Source: Clostridia bacterium (lineage in GTDB: Bacteria > Bacillota_A > Clostridia > Oscillospirales > CAG-272). From it: DNA of 12,615 nucleotides. Position numbers and translations under genes: made by a program. Position 1 is the stretch's first letter. Each line of letters starts with the position of its first letter. The notes beneath the pieces are model-generated. The model was given only the letters and a program-made list of their open reading frames with translations. It had not been told where the DNA came from and searched no databases. The stretch spans positions 1 to 12,615 of the forward strand of contig JAGBGV010000057.1 of NCBI GenBank assembly GCA_017935805.1, in the 5' to 3' direction. Positions 6,772-12,615 of the stretch are shown one piece after another.

Positions 6772-7662
6772 ATGAAAAGAAAAAAATCAACTTCTCAAGT
6801 GGTGCGCTCCGTTTTTACAGTTGTTTTCCTGCTGTTGTTTGTATCAAGCGGGATCATGCTTGTTGTGAATCTTACCGCGAAGCGCAAAGGCGAGAAGATT
6901 TATACCGAGCTTCAGGATACATTCTATTCGTCGGGCTTTACTCACAAGAATCTGGCGCAGAAGATAACATTCCGCGAGGATAACGGCATTTATTATGTCG
7001 GTGAATTACCTGAAGCGGCTGAAAATACTGTTGACGGAGAAGAAGACAGCACATCCGAATCCGAAGAAGATGATGAAAGCTTAAAACAGATCCGCGATGG
7101 ACTTGCATCCCTTCGAGAGATAAACGACGATGTATATGGCTGGATATTTGTTGAAAACACAGATATCAACTATCCCATAGTCAAGGGCGAGGATAACGAT
7201 TTCTATCTTAACCATGCTTATGACGGTACGTATCTCACGATTGGATCAATTTTTGCCGATTACCGCTGCGAGGACAGCATTTCGGAAAACCTGAACACCG
7301 TTCTGTACGGGCACAATCTGCTCACCGGCGGCTCGGATATGTTCCACGATGTTGAAATGTTCCTTGAACAAGAGTTTTTTGACTCCACATACATATATAT
7401 TTACACCTTTGACGGAATTTATGTATATAAGCCGTTCTCAATCTATCAGGCGAGATATGATTTCAACTATTTCAAGGTGGATTTTGACTCCGAGGAAGCG
7501 TTTGGCGCATTTCTGACAGCGGCAGTGGAAAACAGCAGGCACGATTGTGACGTAACGTTTGAGCCGGGAGACCGCATCCTCACATTGTCCACCTGTACGA
7601 ATATTGAGTACTTTACAAGATATGCGCTACACGCAAAGCTTATTTACCGAACAGAAGAGTAA
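6772..7662 (+). CDS. srtB: Class B sortase
   Basis: A 296-residue transpeptidase. Residues ~11-34 form an N-terminal membrane helix after MKRKKS. Residues ~82-104 form an acidic, Ser/Glu/Asp-rich linker. The catalytic domain follows: YGWIFVENTDINYPIVKGED, YGHN with His181, TLSTCTN with Cys275, and Arg283, the triad of sortases. The NxDxxYPI and xYGHN context is class B. Family knowledge: sortases cut a sorting signal and join surface proteins to peptidoglycan or to each other. No substrate with a sorting signal is present in the window. The ATG at 6772 has GGAGG 5 bases upstream; an in-frame GTG at 6766 overlaps that site and is rejected. It is the first gene of a three-gene operon, with 1 base to rlmA. 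Confidence 0.93.
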   Translation: MKRKKSTSQVVRSVFTVVFLLLFVSSGIMLVVNLTAKRKGEKIYTELQDTFYSSGFTHKNLAQKITFREDNGIYYVGELPEAAENTVDGEEDSTSESEEDDESLKQIRDGLASLREINDDVYGWIFVENTDINYPIVKGEDNDFYLNHAYDGTYLTIGSIFADYRCEDSISENLNTVLYGHNLLTGGSDMFHDVEMFLEQEFFDSTYIYIYTFDGIYVYKPFSIYQARYDFNYFKVDFDSEEAFGAFLTAAVENSRHDCDVTFEPGDRILTLSTCTNIEYFTRYALHAKLIYRTEE

Positions 7663-7663
7663 T

Positions 7664-8560
7664 ATGACAGATATTTTATCAATTATCAGATGTCCCTTGT
7701 GCGGCGGACAGCTTAGACGAGAGGGCAAAAGCCTATTGTGCGACAGCCGCCATACATTTGACATATCGAAGCAAGGATATGTGAATCTGCTTCCGCCCGG
7801 GAAAGAGAAAAACGCCCACACGGGAGACGAGCAGATAATGGTCAAGGCGAGAGTGGATTTTCTCAGCCGCGGCTACTATAAAAACATCAGCGACAGGCTG
7901 GCAGAGCTTATGTCCGAGCAGATCGACACCGGTTCTCCCATTGTGATCTGTGATATGGGATGCGGCGAGGGATATCACACCTGCAACTTTACAGAAGGCG
8001 TCCACTCAAGGCTGAACAAGCCCGTTTTGACACTTGGATTTGACGCATCAAAGCACGCAGCAGTATATTCATCAAAGCTGTCACGCTCTCGCGGCATGAT
8101 GCCGAAGGACGGTGTGGGAGCAGAATTTAATTCTCCTGTGGGTGCATATTTTATGCCGGCTAACATATTCCATTTGCCCACCCCGGATCATTCGGTCAGT
8201 GCGGCAGTCAGTATGTTTGCGCCAATCGCCTGGGATGAGGTTAAGCGGATACTGAAGCCCGGCGGAATTCTTGCGGTTGTGTCCTCAGGCAGCGATCATC
8301 TTATGGAGATGCGTAGCCTTATCTATGACGAGGTGAAGCTGTCCGACTTTACCCCCGCAGCCTGTGAGGGATTTACTGCAGTCGCTCGGGATGAGCTGAC
8401 TTACGAGACGACAATTGAGACAAACGAGGACATAAGAAACCTATTTATGATGACGCCGTTTTACTATAAGACCACGGAAGCGGGCAGGGAACGGCTGTAT
8501 TCCAAAGATAACCTAAAGATCACGGTTAACGTGAATTATATTATATTCAGGATGGACTAA
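7664..8560 (+). CDS. rlmA: 23S rRNA (guanine-N1)-methyltransferase RlmA family
   Basis: A 298-residue SAM-dependent methyltransferase. The N-terminal zinc site is visible as C10-P-L-C13, C26 and H30, followed by TFDISKQGYVNLLPP, a hallmark of RlmA. SAM motif I is DMGCGEG (97-103), and FAPIAWDEVKRILKPGG is the typical later motif. Family knowledge: RlmA(I) methylates G745 and RlmA(II) (TlrB) G748 of 23S rRNA; which of the two applies cannot be decided here. Start choice: the ATG at 7664 comes one base after the sortase stop and begins directly before the zinc motif. An upstream ATG at 7559 lies inside the sortase gene and is rejected. The ribosome binding site is weak (GAAGAG), suggesting translational coupling. 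Confidence 0.93.
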   Translation: MTDILSIIRCPLCGGQLRREGKSLLCDSRHTFDISKQGYVNLLPPGKEKNAHTGDEQIMVKARVDFLSRGYYKNISDRLAELMSEQIDTGSPIVICDMGCGEGYHTCNFTEGVHSRLNKPVLTLGFDASKHAAVYSSKLSRSRGMMPKDGVGAEFNSPVGAYFMPANIFHLPTPDHSVSAAVSMFAPIAWDEVKRILKPGGILAVVSSGSDHLMEMRSLIYDEVKLSDFTPAACEGFTAVARDELTYETTIETNEDIRNLFMMTPFYYKTTEAGRERLYSKDNLKITVNVNYIIFRMD

Positions 8561-8562
8561 GT

Positions 8563-9303
8563 ATGTTGTTTTCCGTAATAATTCCCATGTATAACGAAAA
8601 AGCCATAGCGGTCGACTGCGCAAGTGAGCTTACTAAAACACTTGAGGCGGCGGCTGAGGCTCTTTCCTTTGAGTATGAAATTATCTTTTCCGATGACGGC
8701 TCCCGGGACGGATGCGGGGACCTCGTGCGCGAATGGACTGATAAGGCTGAGCTGAAGCACGGTGAGGTCATTGTATATACCGCCGAGAAGAACTCCGGCA
8801 AGGGAATGGCGGTACGTCTCGGTATGATGCAGTCAAGAGGGGATTATACTCTCTTCACCGACTGCGACCGTGCCTACGGATGTGATATTATTGTTGAGAT
8901 GCTCAAGCACATCATCGAGAAGAAAAGTGATATAGTGATCGGCTCGAGAGCGATAGGTGAGGATGGTTATACCGGATACACCTTTATGAGAAAGCTGGCA
9001 TCCAAGACTTACATGAAAGCGCTTTCGCTTGTTGCCGGATTCAAGCACAGCGACTCACAGTGCGGTATCAAGATGTTCAAGGGAGATGTTGCTCGCCGTG
9101 TTTTCCCTCTGTGCGAGGTGTGCGGATGGGCGTTTGACCTTGAAGTTCTCATGATAGCCGAAAAGATGGAATGCACAGTTTCCGAATTCCCCGTGAAGGT
9201 AATTAATCACGGTGAGTCAAAGGTGCGTCTCGTACAGGACAGCATAAAAATGCTAAAGGACATACAGAAGATCAAAAAGCGTGTTAAGAGTATGAAGCTG
9301 TAA
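8563..9303 (+). CDS. Family 2 glycosyltransferase, polyprenyl-phosphate sugar synthase type
   Basis: A 246-residue cytoplasmic or membrane-associated enzyme. Seen: the GT2 opening SVIIPMYNE (4-12), DDGSRDG (44-50), NSGKG (77-81), the metal-binding DCD (100-102), GSRA (127-130), DSQCGIKMF (164-172) and GWAFDLEVL (188-196). This order fits the dolichyl-phosphate glucosyl- or mannosyltransferase branch (ALG5 and DPM1 like), which moves a nucleotide-activated sugar onto a polyprenyl phosphate. The sugar cannot be read from the sequence. There are no C-terminal membrane helices, unlike CsbB or GtrB types. The ATG follows the rlmA stop after 2 bases, with GGATGGA as a ribosome binding site. It is last in the operon and probably feeds a cell-surface glycan or glycolipid (inference). 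Confidence 0.88.
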   Translation: MLFSVIIPMYNEKAIAVDCASELTKTLEAAAEALSFEYEIIFSDDGSRDGCGDLVREWTDKAELKHGEVIVYTAEKNSGKGMAVRLGMMQSRGDYTLFTDCDRAYGCDIIVEMLKHIIEKKSDIVIGSRAIGEDGYTGYTFMRKLASKTYMKALSLVAGFKHSDSQCGIKMFKGDVARRVFPLCEVCGWAFDLEVLMIAEKMECTVSEFPVKVINHGESKVRLVQDSIKMLKDIQKIKKRVKSMKL

Positions 9304-9313
9304 TGCTGCAGGA

Positions 9314-10210
9314 TCAGGAATAGAAATCGTGTGAGCCGATCTTCACAACGAAGGTACAGTTATCCACGATCCAGAAGCTGGTCGCCATTTTCTTGTTCAG
9401 GAAGTAGAGAATGGTGTCCGAGAGGCGTGTATCCTCAAGGCAAAGCTTTGCAGCGAGCACCGATTCCTCTCCTGCTGTGAGATTGATGGCGCCGTCCACT
9501 GTTGGGCTGAACTGAACACCGTTCTTGCGGTCAAAGATAACGTCGTATATGTTGTCGGGGAACTCGTCCGAATCAACTCGGTTGAGTATCACGTTTCCCA
9601 CTGCGATCTTTCCGATAAATGGCTCGCCGCGTGATTCCGCATGAATTATCTTTGCAAGCCAGTATAGATCGTTTGCATCATAGAACTCCTCTCCCGGAAT
9701 GATAGCAGCTCTTACTCTTGTAAGATATGTTGTGTGGTCGGCTGATGAGTATTCGTAGTCAAAGCCGAAAGCATGGGCAACCTGAATAAGCGGTACATAC
9801 AAAGTGCTGTTCAGCGTGAAGTTGCCGTATGCACACCAGAGAACACGTCCGTTGGCATCCATGTAATACTGTCGGCTGGGAACTGTAAGAGTCAGTGAGT
9901 CGGTGGTAACGCGTGCGGTCTGTGTGCCGTTATCCCATGATACCACAGCGTTGTCTGCCATTGTTGCAAATTCACGAAGTCCCACATAGGCGGTGTCTTT
10001 CAGGGTGAATATCTCTCCCTCATATAAGAAGCCGTCAACGTTCACGTCTACGCTGTCACGCGTCATGCTTCCTTGACTGATCATTTTGCTGCCTATGAAT
10101 CTTCCGTCGGTGTAATCTGAATACTTGGTCTTTGCATGAACTGCGCCATGCGGTATAAGCGCATTAATCATTACGAGTGAGAGGATCAAAAATCCAAATA
10201 GTTTTTTCAT
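9314..10210 (-). CDS. Secreted SleB-type cell wall hydrolase with copper-amine-oxidase-like N-terminal domain
   Basis: A 298-residue exported protein. Residues 1-26 form a signal peptide ending in AVHA. Residues ~55-166 resemble the copper amine oxidase N-terminal-like domain common in clostridial surface proteins (VNVDGFLYEGEIFTLKDTAY, then STLYVPLIQVAHAFGF). Residues ~178-298 are a Hydrolase_2 (SleB) domain: LAKIIHAESRGEP with the expected catalytic Glu192, AVGNVILNRV, and GVQFSP. Family knowledge: such domains cleave peptidoglycan, in SleB spore cortex during germination. Here the mature protein could act on spore or vegetative wall. The ATG at 10208-10210 has GGAGG 4 bases upstream. It is convergent with the glycosyltransferase gene, 10 bases apart, with no terminator visible between. 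Confidence 0.9.
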   Translation of the reverse strand: MKKLFGFLILSLVMINALIPHGAVHAKTKYSDYTDGRFIGSKMISQGSMTRDSVDVNVDGFLYEGEIFTLKDTAYVGLREFATMADNAVVSWDNGTQTARVTTDSLTLTVPSRQYYMDANGRVLWCAYGNFTLNSTLYVPLIQVAHAFGFDYEYSSADHTTYLTRVRAAIIPGEEFYDANDLYWLAKIIHAESRGEPFIGKIAVGNVILNRVDSDEFPDNIYDVIFDRKNGVQFSPTVDGAINLTAGEESVLAAKLCLEDTRLSDTILYFLNKKMATSFWIVDNCTFVVKIGSHDFYS

Positions 10211-10337
10211 AATTCCTCCATTCAGGCAGAGAGAAGACTTCTGCCGCGGTTAATTTGTTTATCCGCACCGATAAAACTGAAAAATAAGTAACCATCCCAG
10301 ACACAGCTTACCTTATGTGGGTAAACTGTATCCGGCT
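10211..10337 (-). promoter_or_regulatory. Structured 5' leader of the cell wall hydrolase gene (three hairpins)
   Basis: From the expected transcription start near 10337 to the ATG is ~127 nt. On the minus-strand RNA: hairpin 1, CAGTTTACC with GGTAAGCTG (10304-10328, nine pairs including one G-U); hairpin 2, TTTATC with GATAAA (10258-10275); hairpin 3, GGCAGA with TCTGCC (10225-10245), ending 5 bases before the GGAGGA site. I could match it to no riboswitch class I know. Confidence 0.4.
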
Positions 10338-10343
10338 GGTTCT

Positions 10344-10372
10344 ATTATACCATAAATATCGCCGGTTTTTAA
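10344..10372 (-). promoter_or_regulatory. Probable promoter of the cell wall hydrolase gene
   Basis: On the minus strand TTAAAA (10367-10372, weak), a 17-base spacer, and perfect TATAAT (10344-10349). It is flanked by the inverted pair CCGGC (10332-10336) and GCCGG (10361-10365). Confidence 0.55.
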
Positions 10373-10383
10373 GCGGTAATATG

Positions 10384-10411
10384 TTCCATGGAAGGGAAAG
10401 AAGTATTTCCC
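10384..10411. promoter_or_regulatory. Two adjacent inverted repeats upstream of the tailed lipoprotein gene
   Basis: TTCCATGGAA (10384-10393) is a perfect palindrome. Next to it GGGAAA (10394-10399) and TTTCCC (10406-10411) form a second dyad with a 6-base spacer. They lie ~40-65 bases before the ATG at 10449. The spot suits an operator; no clear -35/-10 pair for this gene was found. Confidence 0.35.
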
Positions 10412-10448
10412 ATTTCCGAAACCATTAAAACAACGAACGGAGCTTCTG

Positions 10449-12284
10449 ATGAGTTACAAACGACTATTCGCCTTGCTGCTTGCAATAATTCTGCTGCTTT
10501 CATTTATGTCATGCGGCAGAATAATCATTGAGGATATCTCTCGTGACGGCGTGGATGCTTCATATGATTCGGAGACTGAGGAGGTCTCTGTTCCCGAAAC
10601 GGTACCATTTGCGGAGTTTGACAAGTACAGCGGCGACGGTGGAAAAAGACAGGCTCAGAAGTATCTCGATGAGATTAAAAATACAGACTGCGACGGGCTT
10701 ACACTTTTTATCGGGACTCCGAGCAGTGATTATATCTCTCCCGATGACGGTGCAACAGAGCTGTCGAGATTTGTCATCGAGCGAAATGCCGCCGTTGAGC
10801 AGCTTGCTAACGTGAAGCTGGTGACAGCAAAGGTGAACTGCAATACTATGGCGAGAGAGCTTAAGCAGTCGTCACTTGCCGGCACGGGAAGATATGATAT
10901 CCTGATGCTTCCGCTGAATGAGGTTGGACGCTTTGCGGTGGACGGATCACTAATTGATATGCATGAGAGCGCGAGTATTGACCTTGACAAGCCATATTTC
11001 AATATTTCCTCAGCCAAGGCGGCGTCATTCGGTAATGCGGTTTACGCTGTGGCCGGAGACGCGTCTATCATGCCAACGTCATTGCCGGCAGTTTTCATTA
11101 ACACAGAGATACTTCGCGATTCCGGATTTGATCCGGAGAAGATATATGCCGACGTGCTGAGTGGAGAGTGGACTTGGGATGACTTTATAGAGTATTCCGA
11201 GTCTGTCGGAGCGATTGAAATGTTCAACACCGTAACGTCACAGAGCATGGCGGAATCCTTTGCGGACTCTGTGTTTGTGGCAGCAGGAAACTCATATCTG
11301 ACTTACGGAGATGACGGCGTTGCGGCTGTTGGTTATGATCCCGATAGCGCGAGAGACGCTGTGAGTTACATATCTGCAATAATGAGCGATCCGTCAGCGT
11401 CTGTTTCGGCAGATCGAAACTCCATCGGGGATTTTGCGGCAGGCAGGACAGCATTTGCCTTTGAATATTTGTATGTAATGTCATGGCTTATCAATTCTGA
11501 TGCTCATTGGAGCGTGCTTCCTATGCCGAAGAGCACCGAAAAGGGCAGTTACCGTTCATTGATGCCTGCGGATACTCTGATGTTTGCGATCCCCACGGTA
11601 ACAAGATCGGTGGAGTCGGCGGCAGTTACCGTTGCGGCACTTAATGCGGCATCGGATGGATATATCTACGAGCAGTTCGTGGAATACAATATGAACCACG
11701 TGCTTCGCAACAATGATTCAGTCAATATGCTTGATATCATTCTTGATTCAGCTGTGTTTGACAGGGGCATCACTTACGGCGAGAAATATCCGTCACTTGC
11801 GGCGATCGCAGGACTTGTGCGTGACAGTGCGGGGGATGAGGAATGGGCGAAATCATTTGACAAAATGGCAAAGGAAGCGAACAAGATACTAGAGGACGAG
11901 CTTCCGATATATATTGTTGAGGACGAGCCCGAGGAGACAGAAGCTCCGGAGACAGATGCACCTGAAACGGAAACACCCGAGACAGAAGCCCCTGAAACTA
12001 AGCCTGCAGAGACAAAGCCCACAGAGACAAAACCCGCAGAAACGAAACCCTCAGAGACAAAACCTGCAGAGACAAAACCCGCAGAGACAAAACCCGCAGA
12101 AACGAAACCCTCAGAGACAAAACCTGCAGAGACAAAACCCGCAGAAACGAAACCCTCAGAGACAAAACCTGCAGAGACGAAACCTGCAGAGACGAAACCT
12201 GCAGAAACCAAACCTGCAGAAACCAAACCTGCGGAGACAACGCCCGCAGAAACCAAGCCTGCAGAAACCAAGCCGAACAACTGA
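10449..12284 (+). CDS. Solute-binding-protein-like lipoprotein with a long PAETK repeat tail
   Basis: A 611-residue lipoprotein. The signal peptide ends in a lipobox with Cys22 (LLSFMSC). Residues ~75-485 resemble an ABC-type extracellular solute-binding protein: GRYDILMLPLNEVGRFAVDG, FINTEILRDSGFDPE, GEWTWDDF and SWLINSDAHWSVLPMP, the last like the sugar-binding groups. Residues 493-607 are 23 perfect-length five-residue repeats, first acidic (EAPET type), then 18 of the KPAET type, ending KPNN. There is no sorting signal or membrane helix at the C-terminus. No permease or ATPase gene lies next to it, so a role in import is uncertain. Alternatives are sensing or wall attachment. The ATG has GGAG upstream (10439-10442). 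A terminator follows directly. Confidence 0.82.
   Translation: MSYKRLFALLLAIILLLSFMSCGRIIIEDISRDGVDASYDSETEEVSVPETVPFAEFDKYSGDGGKRQAQKYLDEIKNTDCDGLTLFIGTPSSDYISPDDGATELSRFVIERNAAVEQLANVKLVTAKVNCNTMARELKQSSLAGTGRYDILMLPLNEVGRFAVDGSLIDMHESASIDLDKPYFNISSAKAASFGNAVYAVAGDASIMPTSLPAVFINTEILRDSGFDPEKIYADVLSGEWTWDDFIEYSESVGAIEMFNTVTSQSMAESFADSVFVAAGNSYLTYGDDGVAAVGYDPDSARDAVSYISAIMSDPSASVSADRNSIGDFAAGRTAFAFEYLYVMSWLINSDAHWSVLPMPKSTEKGSYRSLMPADTLMFAIPTVTRSVESAAVTVAALNAASDGYIYEQFVEYNMNHVLRNNDSVNMLDIILDSAVFDRGITYGEKYPSLAAIAGLVRDSAGDEEWAKSFDKMAKEANKILEDELPIYIVEDEPEETEAPETDAPETETPETEAPETKPAETKPTETKPAETKPSETKPAETKPAETKPAETKPSETKPAETKPAETKPSETKPAETKPAETKPAETKPAETKPAETTPAETKPAETKPNN
11925..12269 (+). repeat. 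23 tandem 15-bp repeats encoding the lipoprotein tail
   Basis: Twenty-three in-frame 15-base units: five acidic units at 11925-11999 and eighteen of K/T-P-A/S/T-E-T type at 12000-12269. A higher-order repeat is visible: bases 12001-12060 and 12061-12120 are almost identical (60 bases, four units), and 12121-12165 is the same block with one unit missing. All changes keep the reading frame. The pattern points to recent growth by slippage or unequal recombination. Confidence 0.95.
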
Positions 12285-12298
12285 TCAAAACACAAAAA

Positions 12299-12333
12299 AA
12301 CCTCCTATTTTCGTCGGAGGTGTTCGATTTTTT
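12299..12333. terminator. Bidirectional terminator between the tailed lipoprotein gene and serS
   Basis: ACCTCC (12300-12305 plus flank) pairs with GGAGGT (12316-12321), followed on the plus strand by GTTCGATTTTTT and on the minus strand by TTTTTTTGTG. It lies 15 bases after the lipoprotein stop and 5 bases from the serS stop. Confidence 0.85.
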
Positions 12334-12337
12334 ATGA

Positions 12338-12615
12338 TTATTTCTTCGGGATAAGAAGCTCCTTGCCGCCCATGTAAGGACGAAGTGCTTCGGGGATCTT
12401 TACTGTGCCATCTGCCTGGAGATTGTTCTCAAGGAAAGCGATGAGCATTCTCGGCGGAGCAACAACGGTGTTGTTAAGAGTGTGAGCAAGGTACTTCTTG
12501 CCGTTTCCGTTTACGCGGATCTTGAGGCGGCGTGCCTGTGCATCACCAAGATTGGAGCAAGAGCCAACTTCGAAGTACTTCTTCTGTCTGGGAGACCATG
12601 CTTCAACGTCGCAGG
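12338..12615 (-). CDS. serS: Seryl-tRNA synthetase, C-terminal part (5' end outside window)
   Basis: Ninety-one residues of a minus-strand gene that runs off the right edge, ending at TAA (12338-12340). Read on the minus strand: CDVEAWSPRQKKYFEVGSCS, NLGDAQARRLKIRV, HTLNNTVVAPPRMLIAFLEN (class II motif 3 with its arginine) and IPEALRPYMGGKE. These match the end of the catalytic domain of seryl-tRNA synthetase, which charges tRNA(Ser) in the cytoplasm. Motif 3 has HTLNNTVVAPPR where many bacteria have a glycine-rich HTLNGSGLAVGR (from memory). The N-terminal tRNA-binding coiled coil and motifs 1 and 2 are beyond the window. Confidence 0.93.
   Translation of the reverse strand, partial: CDVEAWSPRQKKYFEVGSCSNLGDAQARRLKIRVNGNGKKYLAHTLNNTVVAPPRMLIAFLENNLQADGTVKIPEALRPYMGGKELLIPKK

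Noticed and set aside
7559..7663. Longer RlmA start at ATG 7559
   Set aside because: It would overlap the catalytic end of the sortase gene by over 100 bases and add residues before the zinc motif. The ATG at 7664 fits the family and the spacing.
10211..10337. c-di-AMP (ydaO), c-di-GMP or cobalamin riboswitch in the hydrolase leader
   Set aside because: None of the conserved sequence blocks I know for these classes is present; only generic hairpins are visible.
10332..10370. Plus-strand terminator made of CCGGC, GCCGG and TTTTT
   Set aside because: The stem is only 5 pairs with a ~24-base loop, no plus-strand gene ends upstream, and it overlaps the minus-strand promoter.
11925..12269. CRISPR-like array
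   Set aside because: The units are 15 bases, contiguous, without spacers, and in frame inside a clear protein gene.
11925..12284. PAETKP tail as a sortase substrate signal
   Set aside because: There is no LPXTG or NPQTN type motif followed by a hydrophobic stretch and basic end; the protein simply stops after KPNN.
11774..12295. Long minus-strand open frame with VSAGF-type repeats opposite the lipoprotein tail
   Set aside because: It is the mirror of the 15-base repeat in the sense gene, which keeps the opposite frame open. It has no ribosome binding site or independent support.

Overview
The window looks like chromosomal DNA of a Gram-positive bacterium of the class Clostridia (Bacillota), probably a gut or rumen relative of the Oscillospirales. 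The case rests on strong GGAGG-type ribosome binding sites, consensus sigma-A promoters with 17-base spacers, many hairpin-plus-T-tract terminators, three Gram-positive-style lipoproteins, a class B sortase and a SleB-family cell wall hydrolase. This placement is inference. No phage, transposon, CRISPR array, tRNA or rRNA is visible.

Layout from left to right: (1) the 3' end of an iron-containing alcohol dehydrogenase (+), its terminator, and a second terminator facing the other way; (2) a lipoprotein with an FKBP-type PPIase domain and a trigger-factor-like C-terminal part (-); (3) a divergent promoter region; (4) a GH106-like glycoside hydrolase gene (+) split by one in-frame TAA, with promoter, ribosome binding site and terminator otherwise intact; (5) a small lipoprotein of unknown function and a two-helix membrane protein of unknown function (both -), separated by an intercistronic terminator; (6) a membrane-anchored metallophosphoesterase (-); (7) a tight three-gene operon (+): class B sortase, 23S rRNA methyltransferase RlmA, and a family 2 glycosyltransferase of the dolichyl-phosphate-sugar synthase type; (8) a secreted SleB-type cell wall hydrolase (-) with a structured leader of about 127 nt; (9) a solute-binding-protein-like lipoprotein (+) ending in 23 five-residue repeats; (10) the 3' end of seryl-tRNA synthetase (-).

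The cell envelope is the common theme. Three lipoproteins, a sortase, a glycosyltransferase, a cell wall hydrolase and membrane proteins sit among a few housekeeping genes (rlmA, serS). The genes form several short transcription units that alternate in strand and are separated by good terminators, so I see no single dedicated multi-gene system. The items most worth checking are the stop codon inside the glycoside hydrolase, the three-hairpin leader of the hydrolase gene, and the nested tandem repeat in the lipoprotein tail. I found no convincing undescribed defence or mobile system.
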